The translations under genes and the position numbers were made by a program. This document shows positions 24,481 to 34,045 of a stretch of DNA of 64,000 bases, piece after piece. Source of the DNA: Gemmatimonadota bacterium (GTDB lineage Bacteria; Gemmatimonadota; Gemmatimonadetes; Longimicrobiales; Gaopeijiaceae). How positions within the stretch are numbered: the first letter of the stretch is position 1; each line of letters starts with the position of its first letter. The stretch lies in assembly GCA_040882465.1 (NCBI GenBank), contig JBBEBG010000037.1, positions 1 through 64,000 of the forward strand. The letters run 5' to 3'. The notes beneath the pieces are model-generated. The model was not told the origin of the DNA and made no database searches. It saw only the letters and a list, made by a program, of their open reading frames with translations.

Positions 24481-24795
24481 TCAGAGCGTCCGCGCGTGCG
24501 CCACCAACTGGTCGAGCGCAGTCCCCCATCCTTCGTGGAAGCCTATCTCCTCGTGTTTCTTGCGGCTTTCGGCGTTCCCGTGAATGGCTCGTGCGGCATA
24601 GCGGGTGCCGGAGCCCTCGGGTTCGAAAGTCACGATCGCCGTGAAGAAGGGATTGGCCGCGGGGCGGAATCCGGACTCCAGGGCGTCGGTGAAAGCGAGG
24701 CGGCGATTCTCCACGACGTCGAGGAAACAACCGACGTTCGGGAAGGCCTCTCCCTCCGGGGAGCGCGTCACCGTATTGAAGTCATCTGAATCATG
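24481..24795 (-). pseudogene. SRPBCC/AHSA1-type gene lacking its N-terminus
   Basis: The surviving ~100 codons match the second half of AHSA1-like START-fold proteins: [30 protein letters not shown], then [24 protein letters not shown] and [19 protein letters not shown]. The usual first ~50 residues are missing. Just upstream, the ArsR stop overlaps an ATGA that looks like the original start, but that frame ends after eight codons. An internal deletion with frame change therefore probably removed the first half. ArsR plus SRPBCC is a common two-gene operon, which supports this reading. Confidence 0.7.
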
Positions 24796-25135
24796 GGTCG
24801 AGCTCCTGCTCCTTGAGGTGGTGGAGGTATTCGTCGAGTTGGTCGAGTCGTCCTTCCCACTTCGCGCGTTGTTTGCCGATCCAACCTTCGGCGGTGCGGA
24901 GAGGGGAGGGCGTGAGGCGGTACGTACGAATTCGCCCCGCCTTTTCACTTCCCACGAGCCCGCACGCCTCGAGTACCTCCAGGTGCTGGAGAAAGGAGGG
25001 GAGGGCCATGTCGAAGGGGCGGGCGAGTTCGCTGACTGCGGCCGGTCCGGCGCTCAGGCGCTGGACGACGGCGCGGCGCGTGGGATTCGAGAGCGCCTGA
25101 AAGACGCGGTCGAGGGAGGCGGAGTGTTTAGGCAT
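24791..25135 (-). CDS. ArsR/SmtB-family repressor
   Basis: This ~114-residue winged-helix regulator shows [55 protein letters not shown], the standard ArsR fold. No metal-binding Cys pair is present, so it belongs to the subtype that controls SRPBCC genes rather than metal efflux. I chose the ATG at 25135 because relatives begin MPxxSxxLDRVF; the start codon lies within a palindrome that may be its own operator. The downstream SRPBCC partner is broken, leaving the regulator possibly without a target. Confidence 0.85.
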   Translation of the reverse strand: MPKHSASLDRVFQALSNPTRRAVVQRLSAGPAAVSELARPFDMALPSFLQHLEVLEACGLVGSEKAGRIRTYRLTPSPLRTAEGWIGKQRAKWEGRLDQLDEYLHHLKEQELDP

Positions 25136-25150
25136 ACACCTAAGTATGCC
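25131..25150. promoter_or_regulatory. Palindrome over arsR start, candidate operator
   Basis: The arms GGCATAC and GTATGCC flank six bases (ACCTAA). The site overlaps the proposed ATG of the ArsR gene, and CTAAGTAT within it recurs ~40 bases upstream. Autorepression is the likely role. Confidence 0.5.
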
Positions 25151-25203
25151 GCCGCCCGATACATAGGTCAAGGACTAAGTATCAGGGCGTCGGCGGTCAC
25201 GAC

Positions 25204-25638
25204 TCATCGTGCGGCTTCGTCGGCGCAACCGGTGTTCCGACGCGTGTCGGTGATGCCGAGCACCAGCCAGCCCTCCTCGGAGCGGAGGAGCTCGAAGGCG
25301 TTCACTCCGCAGTGACCGAAGGTCTCATCGGCGTAAAACGAATAGTCCATCCAGGCGGTGGCGAGCGGCCCATCCACGCGCATCTCCAGATTGGAGATTC
25401 GCTCGTCCCAAAGCTGGGTGCGCGGGGCGCCCACCTGGTCCGTAAATCGCGCCACTTCTGCGTGATTCACGCGGGCCTGGCCTTCCACCACGGATACCGA
25501 CTTCATCGTCGCGTCGGGGTGGAAGAGAGATGCCAGGCCATCGCCGTCGCCCGCACGCATTGCGTCGAAGAAACGAGTCACCGTCTCACGGACTTGCCCG
25601 GCCTCCGGCATCTGCGCGCGGGCCTGGCCCACGGACAT
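25204..25638 (-). CDS. SnoaL/NTF2-like protein
   Basis: This 144-residue alpha+beta cone protein fits the lumazine-binding/SnoaL-like group: VRETVTRFFDAMRAGDGDGLASLFHPDATMKSV at the start, then ERISNLEMRVDGPLATAWMDYSFY and GVNAFELLRSEEGWLVLGITDTRR. Such proteins are isomerases, hydrolases or ligand binders; the role here is unknown. The frame just before the ATG at 25638 is hydrophobic (FPSFAVLFFALP) and ends in ARAQ, as a signal peptide would, but no start codon serves it. The true start may have been lost or be non-canonical. Confidence 0.7.
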   Translation of the reverse strand: MSVGQARAQMPEAGQVRETVTRFFDAMRAGDGDGLASLFHPDATMKSVSVVEGQARVNHAEVARFTDQVGAPRTQLWDERISNLEMRVDGPLATAWMDYSFYADETFGHCGVNAFELLRSEEGWLVLGITDTRRNTGCADEAAR

Positions 25639-25770
25639 AGGAAGGGCAAAAAACAGGACGGCGAAGGAAGGAAAGCCGTTGGCGCATGGGTTGATCCTGG
25701 GAAGTGGGAGAGCTGGAGCACGGAAGTGCCCGCCCGCTTACTCGTTCGCCGCCGCCCCAACACCGCGAGA

Positions 25771-27228
25771 CTAAAGACCGATGGTCGAATCCACGGCGGC
25801 CCGCCGCGCCGCCTCCGCCTCGGGTGGGAGGAGGTAGCCGTCCCGCTCGAGGGCGTCGACGGCCGCGATGTACGGAGTGAGAAAGGCTTCGCGGTTCGGG
25901 TACATCTCCCGAAGCGTGTCGGCACTGAATGCCTCTGTCGCCCCAAAGAGAAAGCAGAAGTTCTGGCCCGGGGGGGCGGGAGGCGCCACCGAGTTCCGGC
26001 GACCGTCGAGGGTCGCCGTCGGCGCTTCGAGGTGGGGAAGACGGATGCCGCCGAGAGCATTGCCGTATTCGTCGCGGACGATCGGATCTTCGGCGTTCGG
26101 ATCCCCGAGCTCGATTTCCGGCGACTGGGCCGGGACCTGGCCCGCGGTTACCCACCGCGAGAAGGCGCGAAGGCCGGCTTTCACGATCGCGTCGTGTGGA
26201 GCGGCGTTGACCGGAAGCGCGCACCCCGGACCGGTCGAAAGTGGAGGCGGCTCCTCGATGATCCATCGGGGGACTTCGGCGTGCGCCGCTCCCGCGATCT
26301 CCCAGCGGCGGTATTGGTCTCCGGGCGGCTGGCGAGTGAGGTGCGACCGGAGGGCGACCATATCCCCCTCGGTCTGAAGGTCGAAGACGGGAACGTCGAG
26401 GTCGGTCCGGATGCGTGCGCCCGGAGGAATCGGCCTCTCCGCGTCAGCGCCCATTCCCTCTGCGGTCAGCCCCGAGGCGTTCGCCCCTCGGCTGTGAATG
26501 AAGTACCCGTCGAAGAGGCCCTCCCGCGGATGGATCGCGTTCACGTAGGTGACCAGCCGAAAAGCCGATTGCGACCGGCCCGTGGCGACGAGATGGCCCA
26601 CCCTGAGTCCGGCGAGGGGATGACCGCTTTCCGGCGTGACGCGGAGTGCGCGGGCCGCCAGCGAAAAGATGTCGTATGAAAAGCGGTCTCCGGGGTGGGA
26701 GAGCGCCCCATACCGCTCGGGATCCCACGCCTTCAGTCCGGTTCCCGCGGCGTTCACGCCGACCGACTGCGCGCCCACACCGACCCAGGCATACCCCTCG
26801 CGAACCAGCTCTTCGGCCATCTGCGAGTAGTCGGCCGCACCCTCGGACTGGGCCGTGACGTTCAACCACTCGACGACGACCACGCCGTTGAAGGCCGACG
26901 CTTCGATGGGGCGCCGAATCAGAAGTCGAATCGCGAAGGGCTCGGTCCCGGCGGGAACGGCGTCCCAGCGGCCGTCGAGTCCCCAGGTCCCGACTTTTTC
27001 ATAAGACGATGCGATTCCGGAGAGGAACCACTCGGACTCGGCGTATCCTGCCGGGAGCGCCGCGCCGCCAAGCGCGCCGAAGGCCGTGCCTCGCTGGCCC
27101 CCAGTGATGGGTCCGCTGAGCTCGGCGCGGCCGGGCTCTTGCCCTTCGACACAGGTCGCGAAGACGCTCAGGGCGACAAGAGTCGAGGCGGCAAGGGGAA
27201 TTCGGCGTTCGGGTCGGTGGCGGGGCAT
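25771..27228 (-). CDS. Secreted alpha/beta hydrolase (Abhydrolase_10)
   Basis: This 485-residue exported protein has a signal peptide (IPLAASTLVALSVFATCVEGQ) and an alpha/beta-hydrolase domain of the PF20091 type. The nucleophile elbow is probably GRSQSA (HLVATGRSQSAFRLVTYVN). FNGVVVVEWLNVTAQSEGAADY is the conserved early strand, and AGAAHAE may provide the catalytic His. Four Cys residues could form disulfides. The substrate is unknown; esterase or lactonase activity is most likely. It is divergent from the zinc metalloprotease gene, with ~155 bases between them. Confidence 0.8.
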   Translation of the reverse strand: MPRHRPERRIPLAASTLVALSVFATCVEGQEPGRAELSGPITGGQRGTAFGALGGAALPAGYAESEWFLSGIASSYEKVGTWGLDGRWDAVPAGTEPFAIRLLIRRPIEASAFNGVVVVEWLNVTAQSEGAADYSQMAEELVREGYAWVGVGAQSVGVNAAGTGLKAWDPERYGALSHPGDRFSYDIFSLAARALRVTPESGHPLAGLRVGHLVATGRSQSAFRLVTYVNAIHPREGLFDGYFIHSRGANASGLTAEGMGADAERPIPPGARIRTDLDVPVFDLQTEGDMVALRSHLTRQPPGDQYRRWEIAGAAHAEVPRWIIEEPPPLSTGPGCALPVNAAPHDAIVKAGLRAFSRWVTAGQVPAQSPEIELGDPNAEDPIVRDEYGNALGGIRLPHLEAPTATLDGRRNSVAPPAPPGQNFCFLFGATEAFSADTLREMYPNREAFLTPYIAAVDALERDGYLLPPEAEAARRAAVDSTIGL

Positions 27229-27384
27229 GGGGCGACTCTACTTCACCGCGAGTGCCATCGCAACTACTTGCTGGAGGTTCCGCAGCTACTTCAGTCTTGC
27301 TTCTTGGAGAGTGGGCGATCTACAGTCCCTCGATCGCATTCCCTCGCTCCGCCGCTTTTTGCCCGCACCCGAAGGAGCTCGAGC

Positions 27385-29889
27385 ATGAAAAGCCACCGTG
27401 GACTCGCCCTTGTTTTGGCTCTGATTGGTCTCGCGATTCTCCCTTCCAAGGGTGCCGCGCGTCAGGCCACGCCGCTCCCGACGATCGCGGAAAAGACGGA
27501 GGGGATGGAGCGGATGGACGGCTTCCTTCCTCTTTACTGGGATCCGACCCTCGGACAGCTCTGGATGGAGATCGACCGGTTCGACACGGAGCTCCTCCAC
27601 ATCAATGGAATCGGCGCCGGGCTCGGCTCCAACGACATCGGCCTCGACCGTGGAGCGCTGGAGGGCTCCCGCATCGTCGAGTTCGAGCGCCAGGGGCGTA
27701 GGATCCTCATGGTTCAGCCGAATTATGCCTTTCGCGCGAGCTCGACGAACCCCTCGGAGGTGGCCGCGGTGCGGGACGCCTTCGCGCGCTCGGTGCTCTG
27801 GAGCTTCACCGCTGCCGCCGAAAGCGACGGGCGAGTCCTCGTGGACCTCACGGACTTCCTTCTTCGCGACGCCGTGGACTTCGGTTCGTCCCTCACCCCC
27901 GGCACCTACCGGCTCGATGTCGGCCGGAGCTCCGTCTATCGCCCCATGACCATGAATTTTCCGGAGAACACCGAGCTCGAAGTCGAGCTGACTTTCGTCC
28001 GGCAGCCGGGTGGTGGAGGCGGGGGAGGGGGAGGAATCGAAGGCGTCGGAAGTGTGTCCGCGTCCGCGGAGGCGGCGAGCCTCAGGCTTCATCACTCGTT
28101 CGTGCAGCTCCCCGGCGAAGGTTATGAGCCGCGCGCCTTCGATCCCCGTTCGGGTTACGGGGCGATGAGCTACCGGGACTATTCGACGCCGATCGAGGAG
28201 CCGATCGTGCAGCGCTTCATTCGTAGGCATCGCCTTGAAAAGCGAAATCCCAACGAGGCGATGGGGGAGGCCGTCGAGCCGATCGTGTATTACCTGGATC
28301 CGGGCGTGCCGGAGCCGATCCGGTCCGCCCTTCTGGACGGCGCCAGATGGTGGAATCAGGCCTTCGAAGCGGCCGGGTACGAAAACGCATTCCAGGTGGA
28401 GCTTCGTCCTGACAGCATCAGCTCGCACGACATTCGGTACAACGTCATTAACTGGGTTCACCGCTCGACGCGTGGCTGGAGCACCGGGGCGTCGGTTTCC
28501 GATCCTCGCACGGGAGAGATCCTGAAGGGGGTCGTGACCCTCGGATCGCTCCGGGTCCGTCAGGACTACATGATCGCGGAGGGGCTGCTGGCGCCCTACG
28601 AAAACGGGGACGAGACACCGACGGAGCTCTCGGAGTGGGCGCTCGCCCGGATTCGGCAACTCTCCGCCCACGAGATCGGCCACACCCTGGGCCTGGGGCA
28701 CAACTATTACGACAGCGAAGCGGGACGGATCTCGGTGTTGGATTACCCGCACCCCTGGGTCACCCTCGATGAGGGGGGTGAGCTCGACTATTCGGAAGTC
28801 TACGACGACGGCATTGGCGAGTGGGACCGTGTGGCGATCGAATACGGATACCGGGACTTCCCCGAAGGGGCCGACGAGGCGCGAGAGCTTCAGCGCATTC
28901 TCGATGAAGCCTGGGAGGAAGACGTCCGGTATATGACGAACCAGGACATCGCCACACACCCGCGGGCGGATCAGTGGTCGAACGGCACGGATGCGGCAGC
29001 CGAGCTGGATCGGATGATGGAGGTCCGGCGGGTCGCGCTGTCCCGCTTTGGTGAGACGGCGATCCGGGTAGGGATGCCGATGGCGACGATGGAAGAAGTT
29101 CTCGTTCCCCTCTACCTGCATCACCGCTACCAGGTCGAAGCGACCGCTTCCGTCCTGGGCGGGGTGGACTACATCTACGCCATCCGAGGCGACGGGCGGG
29201 AGCCGTTCCGACGTCCGACGGGCGACGCCCAGCGAAGGGCGCTTCGATCGCTGGCCGCGGCGCTCGCGCCTTCGGCCCTGGCGCTGCCGGACGCCGTCGT
29301 CCGATCCCTTCCTCCTCGCCCCGCCGGATACGGATCGACCCGCGAGCTCTTCCCCCGGTATACCGGTGGAATGTTCGACCTCGTGACGCCGGCGGTCGTG
29401 GCGGCCGATCACGTCGTGGCGAACGTCCTCGATGCGAGCCGCGCGGCTCGCCTGGTCCAACAGCACGCGGTGGACCCCTCCCTCCCGAACCTTCTCGAGG
29501 TGATCGACGAGTTGATCGAGGCCACCTTCGGGGCGAGGCCCGCGAATCCCTATGAAGCGGAGATCAAGCGCGCTGTCGAGCGGGTTGTGATGGGGCGGCT
29601 GATGCGCCTCGCGGACGGGGCCTCGATGCCGCAGGTCCGTGCCGAGGCGCTCCTCCGCCTCGAGGAACGGTCGGAGGCACTCGTCCTCATGGCGGACGCG
29701 GCCGCGGACGCCGATCGGGCACACTATGGGCTTCTCGTCCATGACATCGGTCGGTTCCTTTCCGGCGAGGCTCCGGTGAGCGACCTCGTCGCAGTTCCCG
29801 CGGCGCCGCCCGGAGCACCGATCGGCGAGCCGGCGATGGATTGGCTCGGGCTCCTGGAGCCGTGGTGCATCCAGGAGGAGGTCTGGTGA
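27385..29889 (+). CDS. Secreted zinc metalloprotease (DUF5117/DUF4953 type)
   Basis: This 834-residue exported protein belongs to a large metallopeptidase family common in Gemmatimonadota and Bacteroidota. It has a signal peptide (RGLALVLALIGLAILPSKGAA), a DUF5117-like N-terminal domain with a glycine-rich insert (nine consecutive Gly near residue 210), and a catalytic domain with HEIGHTLGLGHNY at about residue 429. The HExxH and the third His, two turns on, are the metzincin-like zinc ligands. The ATG at 27385 follows AAGGAG. The next gene, an M14 peptidase, overlaps its stop as GTGA, so the two secreted peptidases form an operon, presumably for extracellular protein use. Confidence 0.88.
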   Translation: MKSHRGLALVLALIGLAILPSKGAARQATPLPTIAEKTEGMERMDGFLPLYWDPTLGQLWMEIDRFDTELLHINGIGAGLGSNDIGLDRGALEGSRIVEFERQGRRILMVQPNYAFRASSTNPSEVAAVRDAFARSVLWSFTAAAESDGRVLVDLTDFLLRDAVDFGSSLTPGTYRLDVGRSSVYRPMTMNFPENTELEVELTFVRQPGGGGGGGGGIEGVGSVSASAEAASLRLHHSFVQLPGEGYEPRAFDPRSGYGAMSYRDYSTPIEEPIVQRFIRRHRLEKRNPNEAMGEAVEPIVYYLDPGVPEPIRSALLDGARWWNQAFEAAGYENAFQVELRPDSISSHDIRYNVINWVHRSTRGWSTGASVSDPRTGEILKGVVTLGSLRVRQDYMIAEGLLAPYENGDETPTELSEWALARIRQLSAHEIGHTLGLGHNYYDSEAGRISVLDYPHPWVTLDEGGELDYSEVYDDGIGEWDRVAIEYGYRDFPEGADEARELQRILDEAWEEDVRYMTNQDIATHPRADQWSNGTDAAAELDRMMEVRRVALSRFGETAIRVGMPMATMEEVLVPLYLHHRYQVEATASVLGGVDYIYAIRGDGREPFRRPTGDAQRRALRSLAAALAPSALALPDAVVRSLPPRPAGYGSTRELFPRYTGGMFDLVTPAVVAADHVVANVLDASRAARLVQQHAVDPSLPNLLEVIDELIEATFGARPANPYEAEIKRAVERVVMGRLMRLADGASMPQVRAEALLRLEERSEALVLMADAAADADRAHYGLLVHDIGRFLSGEAPVSDLVAVPAAPPGAPIGEPAMDWLGLLEPWCIQEEVW

Positions 29890-31502
29890 CCGTGTGGCGC
29901 GGGCCGGTCCCGTCGCTTGCGCGCGCCCTCGCGGTGTCAGCGGCGCTCGTGCTGGCAGGGTTCGGCCCGGCCCCGCTTTCCGCCCAGGAGGTTCCGGTGT
30001 CGCTTCTCACGGCTCCCGAGCGGACCGACCACCGGGAGACCACGCGGTACGAGGAGGTGGTCGCCTTCATGCGAGCGGTCACCGACGCGTCTCCTCTCAT
30101 CCACCTGACCTCCTTCGGTTACTCCCTCGAGGGGCGGTCCCTCCCGCTGGCCGTGGTCGGCCGCGTCGCGGACGCCTCCCCGGAGTCCGTGCGTTCAGCC
30201 GGGAAAACGGTCGTCTACCTCCAGGGGAACATCCATGCGGGCGAAGTCGAGGGGAAGGAGATCCTCCTGATCCTTCTGCGCGAGATCTCCGAAGGGCGAC
30301 ACGGCGCCCTCCTCGATTCACTCGTGCTCCTCGTGGCGCCGATCCTGAACGCCGACGGGAACGAACGGATCAATCTGACGAATCGCGGTGCCCAACACGG
30401 TCCGATCGGAGGGACGGGGACCCGTGCGAACGCGCAGGGGCTCAACATCAACCGCGATCACATGAAGCTGGATTCCCCCGAGGGTCGGTCGTTCGCCCGG
30501 CTCCTGACGGAATACGACCCGCATGTCGCAGCCGATCTCCACACGACGAACGGGACCGAGCACGGCTACCATCTCACATTCTCGCCACCTCTCCATCCGA
30601 ACACCCATCCGGAGATCGTGGCGATCGCGCGGGAACGAATCTTTCCCGAGATGACGGCCCGGGTGAGGGAGGAAACCGGGTGGCACTTCTACTATTACGG
30701 CAACCTTCAGGGCCAGGGTGAGGATCGCGGATGGGCGACCTTCGATCACCGGCCGCGCTTCAACAACAACTACCTCGGGCTTCGCAACCGGATCGGGCTT
30801 CTCAGCGAAGCGTACTCGTACGCGACCTTCGAGGACAGAATGACGGCGACCCGCCACTTCGTCGCCGAGACCCTCCGCTTCGCCTCCGAACATGCCACGG
30901 AGATCCGTGAGCTCACGGCACGGATGGATGCGCAGTCCGTCGTGGGGGAACGCCTCGCGGTCCGGGCCGCAGTGGAGCGATCGGAAGCGCCTGTGGAGAT
31001 TCTACTCGGGAGTGTGACCGAGGAAGTGAATCCCTATTCGGGCGCGAGGATGCTCCGACGGACCGACGAGGTCCGTTCCGAACGCATGTGGGAATTCGGG
31101 ACCTTTCAGGCGACCGCGACGGAGGTGGTTCCGGGAGCATATTACATTCCCGCGGAAATGACCGAGGTCCTTCGCACGTTGGAGGCCCATGGGGTACGCA
31201 TGAGTCCCGTCGCATCCGGTGCTCTCGGTATGCCGGGCTCCCTCGAGCGATTCCGGCTCGAAGCCGTGGCCTCTGCTGCGGGCACCTTCGAGGGGCGGGT
31301 CGAGCAGACGCTGAGCGGTGCCTGGGAGCCTGCCGGGGCAGAGGTTACGATGGAGGTCGTCGAGGTCCTCGTCGCACAACCGCTGGGGCGGCTGATCTTT
31401 TCCCTCCTCGAACCCCGCTCCGACGATGGACTCGCGAACTGGGGCTTTTTCGCGTCCGCGCTAGAGGGCGCGTCATTTTATCCAGTCTTGCGGGGGCCAT
31501 AG
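29886..31502 (+). CDS. Secreted M14-family zinc carboxypeptidase
   Basis: This 538-residue exported protein has a signal peptide ending in LSAQ and an M14 peptidase domain. The zinc site is formed by QGNIHAGEVEGKE (HxxE) near residue 118 and by VAADLHTTNG downstream. NADGNERINLTNR supplies the substrate-binding Asn-Arg region, and the catalytic Glu is probably in IGLLSEAYSYATF. The last ~150 residues form a beta-rich accessory domain. The GTG start is coupled to the metalloprotease stop. It would trim C-terminal residues from peptides released by its operon partner. Confidence 0.88.
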   Translation: MTVWRGPVPSLARALAVSAALVLAGFGPAPLSAQEVPVSLLTAPERTDHRETTRYEEVVAFMRAVTDASPLIHLTSFGYSLEGRSLPLAVVGRVADASPESVRSAGKTVVYLQGNIHAGEVEGKEILLILLREISEGRHGALLDSLVLLVAPILNADGNERINLTNRGAQHGPIGGTGTRANAQGLNINRDHMKLDSPEGRSFARLLTEYDPHVAADLHTTNGTEHGYHLTFSPPLHPNTHPEIVAIARERIFPEMTARVREETGWHFYYYGNLQGQGEDRGWATFDHRPRFNNNYLGLRNRIGLLSEAYSYATFEDRMTATRHFVAETLRFASEHATEIRELTARMDAQSVVGERLAVRAAVERSEAPVEILLGSVTEEVNPYSGARMLRRTDEVRSERMWEFGTFQATATEVVPGAYYIPAEMTEVLRTLEAHGVRMSPVASGALGMPGSLERFRLEAVASAAGTFEGRVEQTLSGAWEPAGAEVTMEVVEVLVAQPLGRLIFSLLEPRSDDGLANWGFFASALEGASFYPVLRGP

Positions 31503-31511
31503 GGGCCCTCA

Positions 31512-32258
31512 CTACGGACGCACTCCCAATCCCATCACCAGCACGCTGTGTGTGGGACGGATGCGCAGCATCGTGGATGGCGAGGACCCGTGAGCCGCTT
31601 CGATGGCCGGGACTGCGTAGCCTCGCACCGCAAGATCGAAGAACCATGTACCTTCCAGGGGCCACTCGAGGCCGATCTCCCCCACGATCCCGACCCCGGT
31701 GGCGCTGGCCGTTTCGGCGGAGCGCGCCGACGTGTTCGCCAGCCGCATGAGAGCGGGGCCGCCCCCCACGCGAAAAGAGCGCAGCGGTTTCCAGAATGCC
31801 GAGACCCATCCCGTTCTGGCGATCCAGTAACCGCTGGTATGTTCTGGAGACTCGCCTCCCCGGTAGCCGTGAGCACCCCCAAGCGAGGTCCGCCCATAAC
31901 CCGCGCCCAACGCAAACGGCCTTGCGACGGAGAACCGACCCGAAATTTCAAGAGTTGGCCCGCCACTCTCCTCCCACGGGTGAAGCGTCGGACCAGGGCA
32001 CCCCAAGACGAAGCCGAGGAATTCGATGCAACCTCCTGGTGTCGAGTCACCAAATCCAGCGCGATCCATCTCCTCGGCCAGTCCGGCCGCCAGGCCGCTA
32101 GAGGCCCAACCCAGACTCGCGCTCAGCGAGAATCGCTTCGGGGATTGTCCGGTTTCCTCCAGCGGAGTCTGTCCGACAAGGAGACCGGGCATGAGAAGCG
32201 TTAGTAACAGAATGCGTGCATCGGACGGGTTTGGACGTCGCGTGTTGGAGACCCTCAC
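31512..32258 (-). CDS. Predicted exported beta-barrel protein, unknown
   Basis: This ~248-residue protein has a signal peptide (ARILLLTLLMPGLLVGQ) and alternating glycine/aromatic strands (FSLSASLGWASSG, LEISGRFSVARPFALGAGYG, FFDLAVRGYAV) that suggest a small outer-membrane barrel, ending in VLVMGLGVRP. Two or three Cys residues lie in one loop (CIEFLGFVLGCPG). No named family is recognised. The GTG at 32258 is preferred over the more distant ATG at 32333, because it places a basic stretch directly before the hydrophobic core. It converges with the M14 gene at ~10 bases distance. Confidence 0.55.
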   Translation of the reverse strand: MRVSNTRRPNPSDARILLLTLLMPGLLVGQTPLEETGQSPKRFSLSASLGWASSGLAAGLAEEMDRAGFGDSTPGGCIEFLGFVLGCPGPTLHPWEESGGPTLEISGRFSVARPFALGAGYGRTSLGGAHGYRGGESPEHTSGYWIARTGWVSAFWKPLRSFRVGGGPALMRLANTSARSAETASATGVGIVGEIGLEWPLEGTWFFDLAVRGYAVPAIEAAHGSSPSTMLRIRPTHSVLVMGLGVRP

Positions 32259-32593
32259 TTCTTGGACGCACCAGCCAACTGCTCTCTCGGGTCCAATTCT
32301 GGGGCTTGTCATCTTTCTCCCTCGCTGTATCACGGGGCGTCCGACTTCTTCGCGGTAGCTCTCGTCAGGGATTCGGCGAGTCTGAAACTCCTCCGCGTTG
32401 TGGTCCCATCAAGATGGCTCTCCGTCGAGCGCGGGAGCGTACGCCACTTGACTTAGCGGTGACCCCACAGTGACGTAGTCGCACGCCGGATTCCGGGCGG
32501 GAGTGGGCGCAGGCGATCCGGCGATGTCCGTTACCTTGAGAAAACTCGGGTGACTGGAAGAGCGGCTGGGGACACCCCAGCGGGGAGATCCGA

Positions 32594-32923
32594 ATGACCG
32601 GAATGCGGGGTGTCGCGGGGGTGACGGTAGCGATCGCGTCATTCGGGCTCCACCCTTCGCCGGGTGATGCCTAGGGCGCACCATCGGCATTCTCAGAATG
32701 CGCGTCGCCCGGCCAATGGGTCCAGGAAGAGGGGCTCGTGGCCGTGGGCGGGATCGCGCAGTGGGTCACCATCCACGGGGACGACGGCACGGTTGCGGCG
32801 CTCGAGGCCATCGGACCCCCACCCTGGGAGGCGCCCCCCAACTTCGGCATCCTTCGTGGTCTTCCAAGGGCTTGCGAGGCGGGCGTGGCGAACTGTCGGG
32901 CTGTGTACGACGATCTCGTGTGA
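32594..32923 (+). pseudogene. Remnant of exported alpha/beta hydrolase
   Basis: An ATG at 32594, after a GGGGAG ribosome site and a GCTGGGG/CCCCAGC hairpin, starts a signal-peptide-like stretch that stops after 26 codons. A different frame (32738-32923) then encodes ALEAIGPPPWEAPPNF, a motif found in the cap region of proline-iminopeptidase-like hydrolases. No catalytic residues remain. Internal deletions and frameshifts appear to have destroyed the gene. The rest of the 760-base gap (32334-33097) shows no gene. Confidence 0.45.
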
Positions 32924-33097
32924 CCGGAGCTTCGATCCACATTGGACGACCGTCCGCTCAGTTCTTAGAATTTGGACATCAGCTCCAGAGTCATCGCCGC
33001 GCCCCATGGAGGAGCCCCGGCGACGGGCCTGACGGCCAGCCCTGAGAACCGGTCCCGGCGGACACCCAACGAATCCTATCCCGGAAGGGAGGCACCC

Positions 33098-33991
33098 TTG
33101 AATCGAATCGAAGTCCAGACCGAAAAGATCCGGACCGAACGCGGGTTCATCGCGGCGTTGGATCAGAGCGGGGGGAGCACGCCGAAGGCCCTCCGGAGTT
33201 ATGGGATCGAGGAGGGTGCCTGGTCGAACGACAAGGAAATGTTCGACCTGGTACATGCAATGCGGGCTCGGATCATTACGAGCCCGGCCTTCTCGGGAGA
33301 ACGCCTGATCGGCGCGATTCTCTTCGAGGACACGATGGATCGGGACATCGAAGGCCGGCCGACCGGGGACTACCTCTGGGAAGTGAAGGGAGTCGTCCCT
33401 TTTCTCAAAGTAGACAAGGGACTCGCCGAGGAAAAAGATGGAGTGCAGCTCATGAAGGACATCCCAGGCCTCGACGCGCTACTCGGGCGGGCGAAGTCGA
33501 AGAATGTGTTCGGCACGAAGATGCGCTCTGTGATCAAGCTGGCAAATCCGACGGGGATTGCGGCCATCGTCCGCCAGCAGCTTGAAGTTGGCGCGCAAAT
33601 TCTCGCCGCCGGTCTCGTTCCGATCCTGGAGCCCGAGGTGGAGATCAAGAGCCCTGAAAAAGCCAAGGCCGAAGCCCTGCTGAAGGCGGAGATTTTGAAG
33701 GGGCTTGAATCGCTTGGCGGGAGCGAGCACGTGATGCTGAAGCTCACGCTCCCCGAGGAGGACAACCTCTACCGCGAGTGCATCGAGCACTCGAACGTGT
33801 TGAAGGTCGTGGCGCTGTCTGGGGGTTACTCGCGCGCGGAGGCCAACGAACGGCTGAGCCGGAACCGAGGAATGGTGGCGAGTTTTTCCCGGGCGCTCGT
33901 CGAGGGCCTCTCCGCCGGTCAGAGCGACGACGAGTTCAACGCGACCCTCGACGCCGCTATCGAGAGCATCTACCAGGCATCGCGCAGCTGA
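33098..33991 (+). CDS. fda: Class I fructose-bisphosphate aldolase
   Basis: This 297-residue class I aldolase of the bacterial type cleaves fructose 1,6-bisphosphate to two triose phosphates through a lysine Schiff base. It shows [22 protein letters not shown] at the N-terminus, [20 protein letters not shown] and [15 protein letters not shown]; the Schiff-base lysine is probably in VMLKLTLP, and [13 protein letters not shown] follows. No metal ligands of class II enzymes are present. The TTG at 33098 is chosen because GGAAGGGAGG precedes it at good spacing and relatives start at this point. It is monocistronic. Confidence 0.9.
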   Translation: MNRIEVQTEKIRTERGFIAALDQSGGSTPKALRSYGIEEGAWSNDKEMFDLVHAMRARIITSPAFSGERLIGAILFEDTMDRDIEGRPTGDYLWEVKGVVPFLKVDKGLAEEKDGVQLMKDIPGLDALLGRAKSKNVFGTKMRSVIKLANPTGIAAIVRQQLEVGAQILAAGLVPILEPEVEIKSPEKAKAEALLKAEILKGLESLGGSEHVMLKLTLPEEDNLYRECIEHSNVLKVVALSGGYSRAEANERLSRNRGMVASFSRALVEGLSAGQSDDEFNATLDAAIESIYQASRS

Positions 33992-34045
33992 TCCCGGGAT
34001 CTGCGGGCTTGAATGGCGATTCCAGGGAAATGCCCAACCCTCGCC

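Noticed and set aside
27286-29742. 818-codon minus-strand open frame
   Set aside because: It is antisense to the zinc metalloprotease gene, whose signal peptide and HEIGHTLGLGH motif are clear. High GC keeps the opposite frame open.
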